From assembly GCA_020002185.1 (NCBI GenBank), contig CM034539.1:1172355-1236354 (forward strand): a stretch of DNA of 64,000 nt. The letters are read 5' to 3'. Both the position numbers and the translations under genes were made by a program. Source of the stretch: Paraescarpia echinospica. Its lineage: Eukaryota > Annelida > Polychaeta > Sabellida > Siboglinidae. Below are positions 13,724 to 24,300 of this stretch, piece by piece. Positions within the stretch are counted from its first letter, which is position 1, and every line of letters begins with the position of its first letter. The notes below the pieces were generated by a model, which was given only the letters and a program-made list of their open reading frames with translations, was not told the origin of the DNA and ran no database searches.

Positions 13724-13876
13724 CTACTACCAGGTGTCGCACGAACTGTTCACACGTTGTAGTGGCAGCTACGGTGAGCTCTTTTGTAGAGCAGGGGCAC
13801 GACGCCTACACTATTGACATCTGGAATTGCCAATACAAAGCTCTCTAAAACATGACATTTATCATACTAGTCGCAA

Positions 13877-14268
13877 TGAAAAAGTAAAGACAGACGCGGA
13901 AAAAAGTTAGCATTGTCAGTGCTGACCGACAATTGTTTGCATATCTACTGATTTTTGGAATATTCAGACATCAATTTAAAAAAAGTCTGCCGATACAAGG
14001 CCCCAAACGGGTTCCAAAGAAGTAAAAACCAGATGCGGCGACAGTTACCAAAGTGCTGATCGAGAATTGTTTGCAGATCTGGTGATTTATGGAAGGACCG
14101 CACATCAATTTCAAAAGAGTCTGTCAAAACAAAGCTACAAACCGGTTCCAAAGAAAAACTAAAGACAGATGCGGAAAATATTATCACAGTCAGTGCTGGC
14201 CTAGAATTCTTTGCGCATCTGTTGATTTCTGCAATGTCCACAAACATCAATTTCAAAAGAGTCTGCCC
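13877..14268. repeat. Degenerate tandem repeat of 134-142 bp, 3 copies
   Basis: Each unit runs from a segment like AAAGACAGATGCGGAAAA through GTCAGTGCTG, AATTGTTTGCA and CATCAATTT to AGTCTGCC. The AGTCTGCC-like ends fall near 13985, 14119 and 14261. The copies differ substantially, so the array is old. Confidence 0.82.
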
Positions 14269-14929
14269 TCTGCTCTGTCCACGGTGACGTCATTCCCTCG
14301 TCCATATAGACAGTCGTCTTCAAGTGAACACAAAGAGAACGTCTCTGAAATTTAAAAGCTAAGTACGAACGTAGAGGTCAACCTAACAGAAATAAATTAC
14401 ATAGTATATCAAGTGCATGTCATCGCTCTTGTGCAGGTGATGAAATCTGTTGGTGTGAAATCGTTCGCTGGGCTAGCTTCTAAGCACTACTGCCTAAACA
14501 CCGGTCCATTAGACACGGATTGGAGCAGGCGACTTGATACCATCATAAACCACAATCTACTCCTGTCAAGACAGACAGACGCGCAAGCTTCACAAAGAGC
14601 TTCAACAGATTTTGACGTCAAACTGCAAAATCGTCAACGTAAAGAAAAAATGCAACTTAGGACAGCAATTAGTAATTTGAAATAACTGTAACTAAGCCCA
14701 GAGATCGGTAGTTGTCATAAAATGACATTGCCAGGACCCGACACACATGAACAACGACCGTATGATGATATGAAGAGTGTAATATAACCATTACACATTG
14801 GTGTAGCTGTAGTGGGCGACGCATTCTTCAACAGTATCAGCTGCCGACAGTTGCTTTAAGGATATGTTAAGCTGCATCCCCGAGCACAATAATGCCAATA
14901 TATTGTGTTCACGAGTGTGCACCTCCTTG
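14269..14929. other. No supported feature
   Basis: A 90-codon frame at 14413-14685 is present but not recognised. No repeat was seen. Confidence 0.45.
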
Positions 14930-15127
14930 CCAGAATTCAAAGAGGTACTGTTCAGCTGGTTCCATGTCTATTATTGGCCAGAATTCAAAGAGGTACTGTT
15001 CAGCTGGTTCCATGTCTATTATTGGCAAGAATTCAAAGAGGTACTGTTCAGCTGGTTCCATGTCTATTATTGGCCAGAATTCAAAGAGGTACTGTTCAGC
15101 TGGTTCCATGTCTATTATTGGCAAGAA
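14930..15127. repeat. 48-bp tandem repeat, 4 copies
   Basis: Units beginning CCAGAATTCAAAGAGGTACT start at 14930, 14978, 15026 and 15074 and are nearly identical. Because 48 is divisible by three, several frames stay open on both strands through the array. There is no other sign of a gene. Confidence 0.95.
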
Positions 15128-15384
15128 TAACGCCTTCAAAACATTCTGATAGTGCCATGACTATTACACAAAGAACATATTGGTACTTTTTGGCAATGCA
15201 ACTGTACCTGATGAAAGATCATCACTCCACGTGGCATTTAGTTGTCTGCACGCCATAGTAGGCATATACTCCGAAGTGGGAATTAAATTAATATTGGGTG
15301 GGCAGAGCTGGACCTTCAGCACTACTCCGCTGTCGGATCATGACATCGGAAGACGGGGGGAACCTTGATATACGCCCTGCGCCC

Positions 15385-15592
15385 GAGGCTCGCCAAAAAT
15401 CACATGTTCACGCTCTCTAAAATCTCGATTTGCACCTCCCTTGAGGCTCATCAAAAAACCTTCTAGCTTTCCAAAAACCTCAATTTGTACCCCCTGAGGC
15501 TGGCTAAAAATCCACCTTCAGGCTCTCCAAAAACCTCGATTTGCACCACCCCTCGAAGCTCGCCAAAAACTCACCTTCAGGCTCATATTTCA
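15385..15592. repeat. Degenerate tandem repeat of 53-59 bp, 4 copies
   Basis: Units starting GAGGCTCGCCAAAAA begin at about 15385, 15443, 15496 and 15555. Each holds a segment similar to CTCCAAAAACCTCGATTTGC. Confidence 0.82.
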
Positions 15593-15900
15593 GGCAAAAC
15601 CGCATGTCTGCACCAAGGGAAATTCCTGGGGGCAGCTGCCCCGTCCCCCCAGTTCCTGCTCCTATGGGCGCACATCTAAGAAGTCTGGTAGACAACAAGG
15701 GATACTGGCTCTTCCCCCAGAAAGGAGAGAAAATGAAGGGCTGCCTCCGATGTCATACAGCCCCAGTCAGCACACTTGGCTCTATTCACTCCTGCAATTC
15801 TTCTCATCCAGTTGTTTGCACAAACATTGAGTGTTATCTAGTGGGCGATGGTAGAAGTCAGTAATAGTAATTCGTCCTGTTAAACTCGCCCTAATGCAGA

Positions 15901-15908
15901 ATATAGTC
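15901..15908 (+). other. Left target-site duplication of hAT-like element
   Basis: ATATAGTC lies directly left of the CACGGGTCGGCAACC terminus. It is repeated exactly at 17132-17139 beside the opposite terminus. Confidence 0.8.
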
Positions 15909-17131
15909 CACGGGTCGGCAACCTGAGGCCCGCGGGCCAAATGCGGCTATTTCATGCGGCCCGCGGACTAAAAGTGAAAGTGTCCACAATGCGGCCCGCG
16001 GGGTGACAACAGTAGTTGCCACTTCCATGCATGGAGGGAAGAGCGGCCGCATCGTTCCTCAAGAAAGCCAGGATGCCAAGTAAATGGAAATGCAGAACAC
16101 AACGAGCGTCATCTCGCTCGTCGCCTCAACCACTGGCAGTTCCAATACCTTCTGGCTGAGATGACTGCGCAGTACCAAAACCTCCTCTGTTGGGAATAGC
16201 GCCGGCTGAATCGATGTGCCATGCTGCGCCGCACATAAGCCATATGAGCTGAGAGGGTGTTCATGGAGCAGAAGGGTACAGAAGTACCAGAATTTGCAGC
16301 CCACAAATGGATTTGCGAGAACTGGTCATCAGTTAGATTTTCCAGTTCGTCTCCGCTTCCGAGATCGCGTTGCTACTGTGGGAGACACAACTGCAAAATG
16401 GGAGATACAACTGCGAAACGCAAAGCTGAGTGTCTTTTCGATCTTAGGATTCGCAATGAGGAGTTGCCTTGTTCTCCAACTCGTTCCACGTGGAACTCGA
16501 CCATGCACCGGAAGCTGGGCGGATAGAGTTCAACAAACTATACTGCGGCTCTAGGACACTCAAAGCTACCGCCAAAGAGTTGTCCCCTGTAGAGTGTTAC
16601 TACGGAAGCTGGGCGGATAGAGTTTAACAAACTACACTGCGGCTCTAGAACACTCAAAGCTACCGCCAAAGAGTTGTCCCCTGTAGAGTGTTATTACATA
16701 TATTTGGCGACGGAACTTTCCTGGTTTGATCAAACACGCTAAGCTAATTGCCAATTTGGTTGGTGGCGCAGCGACTGCACCAAGCGTAAAAATAGTCATG
16801 ATGTCAGATGACGCCATTTCTGTGCCAAGAACACTGACCATGAATAGTGGGTGCTGTTTGATGGCGACGTCCAAGAGTTGTTCACATTTAGACGTTGATG
16901 TTTGATGATGATAATACATTTCATTCGTAACTGGTAGCAATTTGTAAACTAAATTTTAATGCATAGTTCTAAAGAAGATTGCTTATATTCAGATTCCAGA
17001 CATAACGTAAAGAACCAGTAATCACGAGGATTAGACTTTTGCTCATCAATATTTTATGATACATGTATGACCCACTGACTTCGTGCAAGTCATATGTTTG
17101 GCCGTCCAGTCCAAAAGCTTGCCGGCCGCTG
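15909..17131. mobile_element. Non-autonomous hAT-like DNA transposon, 1223 bp
   Basis: The left end CACGGGTCGGCAACCTG, followed by GCGGCCCGCGG blocks, resembles hAT termini of the CAGGGGTCGGCAACC type (recalled family knowledge). The right end, read inward on the minus strand, is CAGCGGCCGGCAAGCT, which matches the left at 12 of the first 16 positions. Exact 8-bp copies of ATATAGTC flank both ends, as hAT insertion predicts. I could identify no transposase inside. The interior contains a 94-bp duplication and several short open frames. Confidence 0.8.
16510..16697. repeat. 94-bp direct duplication inside the hAT-like element
   Basis: GGAAGCTGGGCGGATAGAGT begins at 16510 and at 16604. The two copies differ at only a few positions. 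The duplication lies well within the element and could be part of its transmitted structure or a later event. Confidence 0.93.
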
Positions 17132-17139
17132 ATATAGTC
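17132..17139 (+). other. Right target-site duplication of hAT-like element
   Basis: ATATAGTC is an exact match to 15901-15908 and abuts the right terminus. Confidence 0.8.
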
Positions 17140-17404
17140 GGACCGGTGCACTACAACTGGTGTCTCATTGCGATATCACCTTACTAGCAAAACGCCCTTC
17201 TCAATCTCAAATGTACTCCAAAACATGCATCTCTTCTAACTTTGTTGTCATACATAAAGCAACTGGCAAAGTTATATGTTCCGTAAATACTCAAGTATGC
17301 ACCTTCTACACTTACGTATAACGAACTTTTAAACTAAAGCTCGCTTTACACGAGACAGTGTTTGAAGGAATCAAGCCGCCCGCGGACTAATGTGTAAAAC
17401 ACTA

Positions 17405-17544
17405 CACCAGGCTCATTCAGCTGTATGAATGAGTACCTGGCTATTGACAATGGTGGATATATTTGTACGAATAGTCTTCGCGCATTAATTGCAGCGTGGC
17501 TGGATGCTTTCCAGAAAAGTTGAGATGGTATTCGATTGGACACG
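17405..17544 (+). mobile_element. SINE body leading into the tail-derived satellite
   Basis: CTCATTCAGCTGTATGAATG, TGTACGAATAGTCTTCG, GCATTAATTGCAGCGTGGCT and GAGATGGTATTCGATTGG match the body of the SINE at 6797-7110 in the same order. The tRNA-like head is missing. The SINE tail that should follow once is instead repeated about 30 times. Confidence 0.87.
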
Positions 17545-19760
17545 TCTGCGAGGGAGTAAAATGTAAAGCGGTTTGAGCAGTCCTGAGGACTGGATACTGC
17601 GCTAGATAAGAACATGTCTACCAGGGAGTAAAGTGTAAAGCGGTTTGAGCAGTCCTGAGGACTGGATATTGCGCTAGATAAGAACATGTCTGCCATGGAG
17701 TAAAATATAAAGCGGTTTGAGCAGTTTTGAGGACTGGATACTGCGCTCGATAAGAACAGGTCTGCCAGGGAGTAAAGTGTAAAGCGGTTTGAGCAGTCCT
17801 GAGGACTGGATACTGCGCTAGATAAGAACATGCCTGCCATGGAGTAAAGTATAAAGCGGTTTGAGCAGTCCTGGGGACTGCATACTGCGCTAGATAAGAA
17901 CAGGTCTGCCAGGGAGTAAAGTGTAAAGCGGTTTGAGCAGTCCTGAGGACTGGATACTGCGCTATGTAAGAACAGGTCTGCCAGGTAGTATAGTGTAAAG
18001 CACTTTGAGCAGTCCTGAGGACTGGATACTGCGCTATATAAGAACAGGTCTGCCAGGGAGTAAAGTGTAAAGCGGTTTGAGCAGTCCTGAGGACTGGATA
18101 CTGCGCTAGATAAGAACAGGCCTGCCAGAGAGTAAAGTGGTTTGAGAAATCCTGAGGATTGGATACTGCGCTATATAAGAACAGGTCTGCCAGGGAGTAA
18201 AGTGTAAAGCACTTTGAGCAGTCCTGAGGACTGGATACTGCGCTGTATAAGAACAGGTCTGCCAGGGAGTAAAGTGTAAAGCACTTTGAGCAGTCCTGAG
18301 GACTGGATACTGCGCTGTATAAGAACAGGTCTGCCAGGGTGTAAAGTGTAAAGCACTTTGAGCAGTCCTGAGGACTGGATACAGCGCTATATAAGAACAG
18401 GTCTCTCAGGCAGTAAAGTGCGATAGATAAGAACAGGTGTGCCCGGGAGTAAAGTGTAAAGCGGTTTGAGCAGTCCTGAGGGCTGGATACTGCGCTAGAT
18501 AAGAACAGGTCTGCCAGGGAGTAAAGCGGTTTGAGCAGTCCTGAGGACTGGATACTGCGCCAGATAAGAACAGGTCTGCCAGGGAGTAAAGTGTAAAGCG
18601 GTTTGAGCAGTCCTGAGGACTGGATACTGCGCCAGATAAGAACAGGTCTGCCAGGGAGTAAAGTGTAAAGCGGTTTGAGCAGTCATGAGGACTGGATACT
18701 GCGCTAGATAAGAACAGGTCTGCGAGGGAGTAAAGTGTATAGCGGTTTGAGCAGTCCTGAGGACAGGATACTGCGCTGAGATAAGAACAGGTCTGCCAGG
18801 GAGTAAAGCGGTTTGAGCAGTCCTGAGGACTGGATACTGCGCTGTGTAAGAACAGGTCTGCCAGGATGTAAAGTGTAAAGCACTTTGAGCAGTCCTGAGG
18901 ATTAGATACAGCGCTATATAAGAACAGGTCTCTCAGGCAGTATAGTGTAAAGCACTTTGAGCAGTCCTGAGGACTGGATACTGCGCTAGATAAGAACAGG
19001 TCTGCCAGGGTGTAAAGTATAAAGCGCTTTCAACAGTCCTGAGGACTGGATACTGCGTTATGTAAGAACAAGTCTGCCAGGGAGTAAGGTGTAAAGCGCT
19101 TTGAGCAGTCCTGAGGACTGGATACTACGCTAGATAAGAACAGGCCTGCCAGGGAGTAAAGTGTAAAGCGGTTTGAGAAATCCTGAGGATTGGATACTGC
19201 GCTATATAAGAACAGGTCTGCCAGGGTGTAAAGCACTTTAGCAGATCTGCCAAGGAGTAAAGTGTAAAGTGCTTTGAGCAGTCCTGAGGACTGGATGCTG
19301 CGCTGTATAAGAACAGGTCTGCCAGGGAGTAAAGTGTAAAGTGCTTTGAGCAGTCCTGAGGACTGGATACTGCGTTGTATAAGAACAGGTATGTCAGGGA
19401 GTAAGGTGTAAAGTGCTTTGAGCAGTCCTGAGGACTGGATATTGCGCTACATAAGAACAGGTCTGCCAGGGAGTAAAGTGTAAAGTGCTTTAAGCAGTCC
19501 TGAAGACTGAAGACTGAATACTGCGCTATATAAGAACAGGTCTGCCAGGGAATAACGTTTAAAGCGCTTTGAGCAGTCCTGAGGACTTGATACTGCGCTA
19601 TATAAGAACAGGTCTGCCAGGGAGTAAAGTGTAGAACACTTTGAGCAGTCCTGAAGACTGGATACTGCGCTATATAAGAACAGGTCTGCCAGGGAGTAAA
19701 GTGTAAAGCACTTTGAGGAATCCTGAGGATTGGATACTGCGCTATATGAGAACTTACTGT
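17545..19760 (+). repeat. 72-bp satellite made of SINE tails, about 30 copies
   Basis: Each unit carries AGGTCTGCCAGGGAGTAAAG, GTTTGAGCAGTCCTGAGGAC and TGGATACTGCGCTA(GA/TA)TAAGAAC. The units at 17544, 17616, 17688 and 17760 are exactly 72 bp apart. Some later copies are shortened or rearranged, for example near 18420, 19235 and 19500. The unit equals the 3' tail of the SINE family, found once at 6797-6870 and once at about 32474-32545. The last unit ends ATATGAGAACTTACTGTTTTAC, like the natural end of a single SINE, which suggests internal expansion of one insertion. Two unit types, AAAGCGGTTTG and AAAGCACTTTG, form local blocks. Confidence 0.95.
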
Positions 19761-20430
19761 TTTACTTTATAACCGAACATCTTTTTTCGGAAAATAAAAT
19801 TGCGATTGTGTGGAACGTTTAGACGACTTCAATCGCCCAGACATTCAATGGACACCGTCAAACAACGCTATAGAGCTAAAGCACCTCATGGACCAATCCC
19901 TAATCCGAGTGTGTGTTCAAATGTTGTGTTGACTAGTGCAGTGTAACGCAGATCAGACTGGTAACGAGCACATGCTAGATATCGTTTGTGAACACGGTGG
20001 ACAATGTAACATTCAGAAAACAGAGAATACGGTGAAATCCATACACAACGTCCTGTATTGTTAACTCATGTGTGCCAACCGACCAAAACAGGAACCTGCG
20101 AAGCGTTTTTTTACAACTATCGCAAAGCGGACTTTATTCACCTAAGATATTTGTGGTCTTGTATCCCGTGATCGTGTCTCACTGACAGTACTGCTATTGA
20201 CGAGGGTTTCGATCTATTTTATGGCATGTAGTACTGTCATAAACGAATGCATTGCTTGTATCTGCATTCGTGGACGTAAATACCCAATACGGTATGCTAA
20301 CGGATAATGATCGCAACCTTGAACGAGAAAGACACCGCCCACAAAGCGTGGACACATATTTATGTGATGACCAAGTATTTTCGTAACTACGAACCAGTCT
20401 TTAGAAACTTAAAAAGGAAATGTAGTGTGA
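19761..20430. other. No supported feature
   Basis: No repeat or gene was recognised between the satellite and the next AT-rich tract. Confidence 0.45.
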
Positions 20431-20433
20431 CTA

Positions 20434-20440
20434 CATATAC

Positions 20441-20478
<38 letters not shown>

Positions 20479-20625
20479 ATATACATATATATATACATAT
20501 GTGTATATATTTATATGTACATACATATATATATACATATAAAACTAAATAATTATATATATAATTATGTAATTATATGTATATATATACGTGTATATAT
20601 ATATATATATATATATATAAATATA
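20434..20625. repeat. (TA)n-rich tract
   Basis: Long runs of TATATA are broken by ACATAT and AATTAT. The block is low-complexity. Confidence 0.93.
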
Positions 20626-20904
20626 TAACAAAACACCAAACGTCTATTCAGTTTGGTCAAAAGCAAGCAAACTAATGTCAACGATATATAACGCCATTGA
20701 GACCAACAGTTCAGCTTACATACATCTTTTCTGAAAATTTCAAATTTGTTTTTATATTAGTATATAATCTTGTTTAGCGAAGTATCCTTTATTTTCAATC
20801 ATACCCAATGACTAATATAAATAAATATGGTATATTATTGGTTGTTCTTAGTACCTCAATGACATGATGATAACAATGTGCCTTATGGACATGTCATCGG
20901 GGTA

Positions 20905-22310
20905 CAAAGAACCACCAATGTAAACAAAGCATGCGGTCCTGATAATACACCAAGTGTAATCCTTAGGGAATGTGCTGCCGAATTACCAGGTGCGTTAAAT
21001 GTACTTTTAATATGTCCTTAAACTGCGGAACTGTACCAACTTATTGTAAACGATCAAATGTTGTTCCTGTGTATAAGAAGGGAGATAAACGATATGTGTG
21101 CAACTACAGATTTATCTCTCTTAACGCTGTTTAGTACAGTTGTTGAGAAAGTGGTATGAAATTCATTGTATGTGCATATGCGTAAAACAATTTCGGGCAG
21201 CCAACACGGATTCGTGAGGTGTAGAAGTACAGTATCTAATTTGAAGTTTGATTCAGTGTGCCACCCACTGTTAATTCACAAGCTTAGATCATACGGCTAT
21301 TCCGGGCAATGCATAGAGTGGTTGCAATCTTTCCTTCTCAACCGAAAACAACCCTTGGTTCTCGGAGACAAAGCATCTGACTGAAAGCCGGTGGTGTCTG
21401 GTGTACCACACGATTCACAAGTTGAACCACTTCTGTTTATCTTGTATATTAAATATCTCACTAATCATGTTGATTCATGTGAAATATCATTGTATGCTGA
21501 TGATTCCAAATTGTTTAAAGAAATTACGTCGGTGACCGATTGTCAGTTGGCGCAGAAGGATCTGGACAGTGTATGTCTTTGGTGTGAGACATGGCACCTT
21601 AAACTTAACGTTGACAATGCTGTAAAATGTCAACACCAACAAAAAGAAACGTATATCCTATGACTACACTATTTTAAGCCAGTCTCTACCCAAGGTCACC
21701 GCTGTTAAAGATCTCGGTGTCACATTGACTAAGAGTGGCTTTTAAAGATCATATTAATTGTATTGTGTATAAAGCTTTTAAGATGTGTGGTTAAAGTAAG
21801 CGCGTTTTAGTTAAATTATCTTGCGCTTTGCCATCACTTTAGACTACCATCCCTTTAACATCGAAGGCATGTAGCAGATGTAATAATTTTACACAAGTGC
21901 ATAAACTCTTAACTAGACGCATCCTATCTGGTACGAACTATACAATTTCACTGTCCTTCTAGATCTCTACAAAACTACGTTCCTTTTATAGTTTTCAACA
22001 GCAGATTTAACATTAGGAAATACACTGTTTTGAATACATGTACGACTATTTCCAACCCACTGTATTTAAGTGAACCAACTTGTGATACATTTTCAGGAGC
22101 TGAAACCTTTAGATATTCAATTCGAAAACATGTTTATGTATAATGGATCTTTGCCTGTTGTATGGATGTCGGTATTGTGTCGTTTTATGTCCTCGTTGTT
22201 CGTATTGTTTTTATTGTTTTATTATTTATTATTTATATGCATTGTTTCAGTTAACAGTCTTGTTATTTGATCCACTAGACCTGCTGTTAACTGAATAAAT
22301 ACGTCACAGT
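20905..22310 (+). pseudogene. Decayed non-LTR retrotransposon (CR1/jockey-like RT)
   Basis: Conceptual translation gives, in order, an RT fingers segment (NKACGPDNTP near 20920, SNVVPVYKKGDKRY near 21055), a SQHGFVRCRST block (about 21190), a worn GVPxxS..PLLFILYI block (about 21395) and the catalytic YADDSKLF (about 21493). Downstream pieces resemble the thumb (VKDLGVTLT near 21700). The frame shifts repeatedly and there are stops, for example at 21382-21384, so no functional protein can be made. The Q of the usual GVPQGS motif is also lost. The endonuclease part is missing, consistent with 5' truncation on insertion. The 3' UTR may reach about 22310 (AACTGAATAAATACG), though that end is uncertain. 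Confidence 0.82.
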
Positions 22311-22687
22311 ACACACTTGATCAATTATAATAGCTTGGCTACCTAGTTGCGTTAAACACTTGGGCGTCCAAGTTGTTAAATTAATTATACTAAATATAGT
22401 TTACACCACATCAAACGTGTTTTCGATAAAACTGTAAATTGATCAGTGTGTAAATCTTGAAACTCAAGCCTTGGATATAGTAGGAAATGAATGTCATGGT
22501 GTTGTTTGTAAAGTGATAGACTATTGTGTTTTGACCGCAATACACAATTAATACATTGGGAGTTCATATTTCCAGGTTGACACATTCTAATGGGCATATA
22601 TCATTGCAAAGCATAACGGTATTATTGTAACAATAGAGGAACGTCACTTTATATAATTTACAAAAAAATTCGGTCTTGCAAATAGTA
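22311..22687. other. No supported feature
   Basis: AT-rich spacer between the LINE remnant and the 68-bp array. Confidence 0.45.
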
Positions 22688-23170
22688 TATGACTGAGCTA
22701 CTCATTGAATACACGGTTTTTATATCCATGGAGGTCATATCAAGACTAAATTAGATATGACTGAGCTACTCAGTGAATGCACAGTGTTTATATCCATGGA
22801 GGTCATATCAAGACTAAATTAGATATGACTGAGCTACTCAGTGAATGCACGGTTTTTATATCCATGGAGGTCATATCAAGACTAAATTAGATATGACTGA
22901 GCTACTCATTGAATACACGATTTTTATATCCATGGAGGTCATAGCAAGACTAAATTAGATATGACTGAGCTACTCAGTGAATGCCTAGTGTTTATATCCA
23001 TGGAGGTCATATCAAGACTAAATTAGATATGACTGAGGTACTCAGTGAATGCACAGTGTTTATATCCATGAAGGTCATACCAAGACTACTCAGTGAATAC
23101 ACAGTGTTTATATCCATGGAGGTCATACCAAGACTACTCAGCCATGGAGGTCATATCAAGACTAAACACT
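22688..23170. repeat. 68-bp tandem repeat, about 7 copies
   Basis: Units start TATGACTGAGCTACTCA at 22688 and 22756 and then every 68 bp, each with TATCCATGGAGGTCATA. The last two units are shortened by internal deletion. Confidence 0.95.
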
Positions 23171-23774
23171 TAGACTTAATACTCAGGATTCTACAAAAGT
23201 GAATGTTTTTTGTTGACGAGAGTAGACATGGTTATTTCATCAACAATTCCCGTGTTATTAGAAATGCTACCGCTGAATGTTACAATCTGGTGACAATACC
23301 TGGAACACAGCGCCGGACGGACTGACGAATTGTTGCAATCTCCTCAATCCTGCCCTGCTGTACGTAACGTAATCTGCATCATTCTATGTTTGTTGTTTGT
23401 AATAACACATTACAAGATATGTAGGGACGTGTGTATTTCCCAGAGTATCACTGTTACTTACTATCAACGCGTAATTTTAAAAAAATAATGTTATAATAGT
23501 GATTCTGTTTTACCAATAATGTATTTATATTCCGTTACAGCGCTATGCGAATAATTAAGTTGTTTATATTATACTTATAGTTATTTATATTATATTATAT
23601 ATTTTATTATAATGTATTATATTGTATTGTATTATTATATTATATTATTATTATTGTTATTATTATTATTATAATTCCTATCAACATCAACGCATAATTC
23701 CCCATGATTTCCGTGGCCTGAACAGTTTGTTTATGCAAATGTAGACACGCGGTGTTAATGAGAACACTCTTTAC
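23171..23774. other. No supported gene; TAT-rich tract
   Basis: Contains a TATTATAT-rich low-complexity block at about 23575-23685 and nothing else recognisable. Confidence 0.5.
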
Positions 23775-24300
23775 GCGGGGAACAGCTGTTGAGACACTCG
23801 GGGAACAAATGCGACGCCGCCGGAAGAGTCGGGGCGGACAGTGAGTGGCGAGACTGCCTTCAGTCCACGCGATGCTATATCCGGGCCCGGCGAGAATTTC
23901 CCGGCCGCGCCAGAAATACCCGGGCATACCTCGATCTCGGCGCGCGTGCTGCATCCCTCCGTCTCTACCCGCACTCCCGGCCCCAGTCGACTGTGCCTTC
24001 CCTCCCGTCAGGTGTTGGCATCAGCCACAACTTTCGCGTAGCTTCAGGAACTACAGTGTACGTTAGAAAGTCGTTATCGCGTAACAGAAGCACCGACGTA
24101 TCCAGCAGAGCGTGGATTCAGTTACGCCAGGAGACAGTATCTTTGGTATTCAGTACGGTAATCGATTCTGTGGGTGGATTCCATGCGGATCGATTCGATG
24201 TAAGAATTCCGTCGTTAAGTGAGTCGCTTAAGAGGAATTTGACGACCGCGGGCATGAAACTCGGCTGAGAGCGAGGCCCTGCCTGGCCACGGACATTGCA
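23775..24300. promoter_or_regulatory. CpG-rich island, candidate promoter or 5' exon region
   Basis: About 500 bp of clearly GC- and CpG-rich sequence (CCGGGCCCGGCGAGA, CCCGGCCGCGCCAGA) stands out from the AT-rich surroundings. All three + strand frames stay open for 66 to 159 codons, mostly because stop codons are scarce in GC-rich DNA. I see no conserved protein. It lies 4.3 kb upstream of exon 1 of the two-helix membrane gene on the same strand and could hold a non-coding first exon. It could equally be a GC-rich repeat. Confidence 0.35.

Noticed and set aside
14864..15258. Overlapping frames with EFKEVLFSWFHVYYW repeats
   Set aside because: They follow from the 48-bp array, and all frames are equally open.
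23789..24268. 159-codon frame in the CpG island
   Set aside because: Stops are scarce because of base composition, all + strand frames are open, and no domain is seen.
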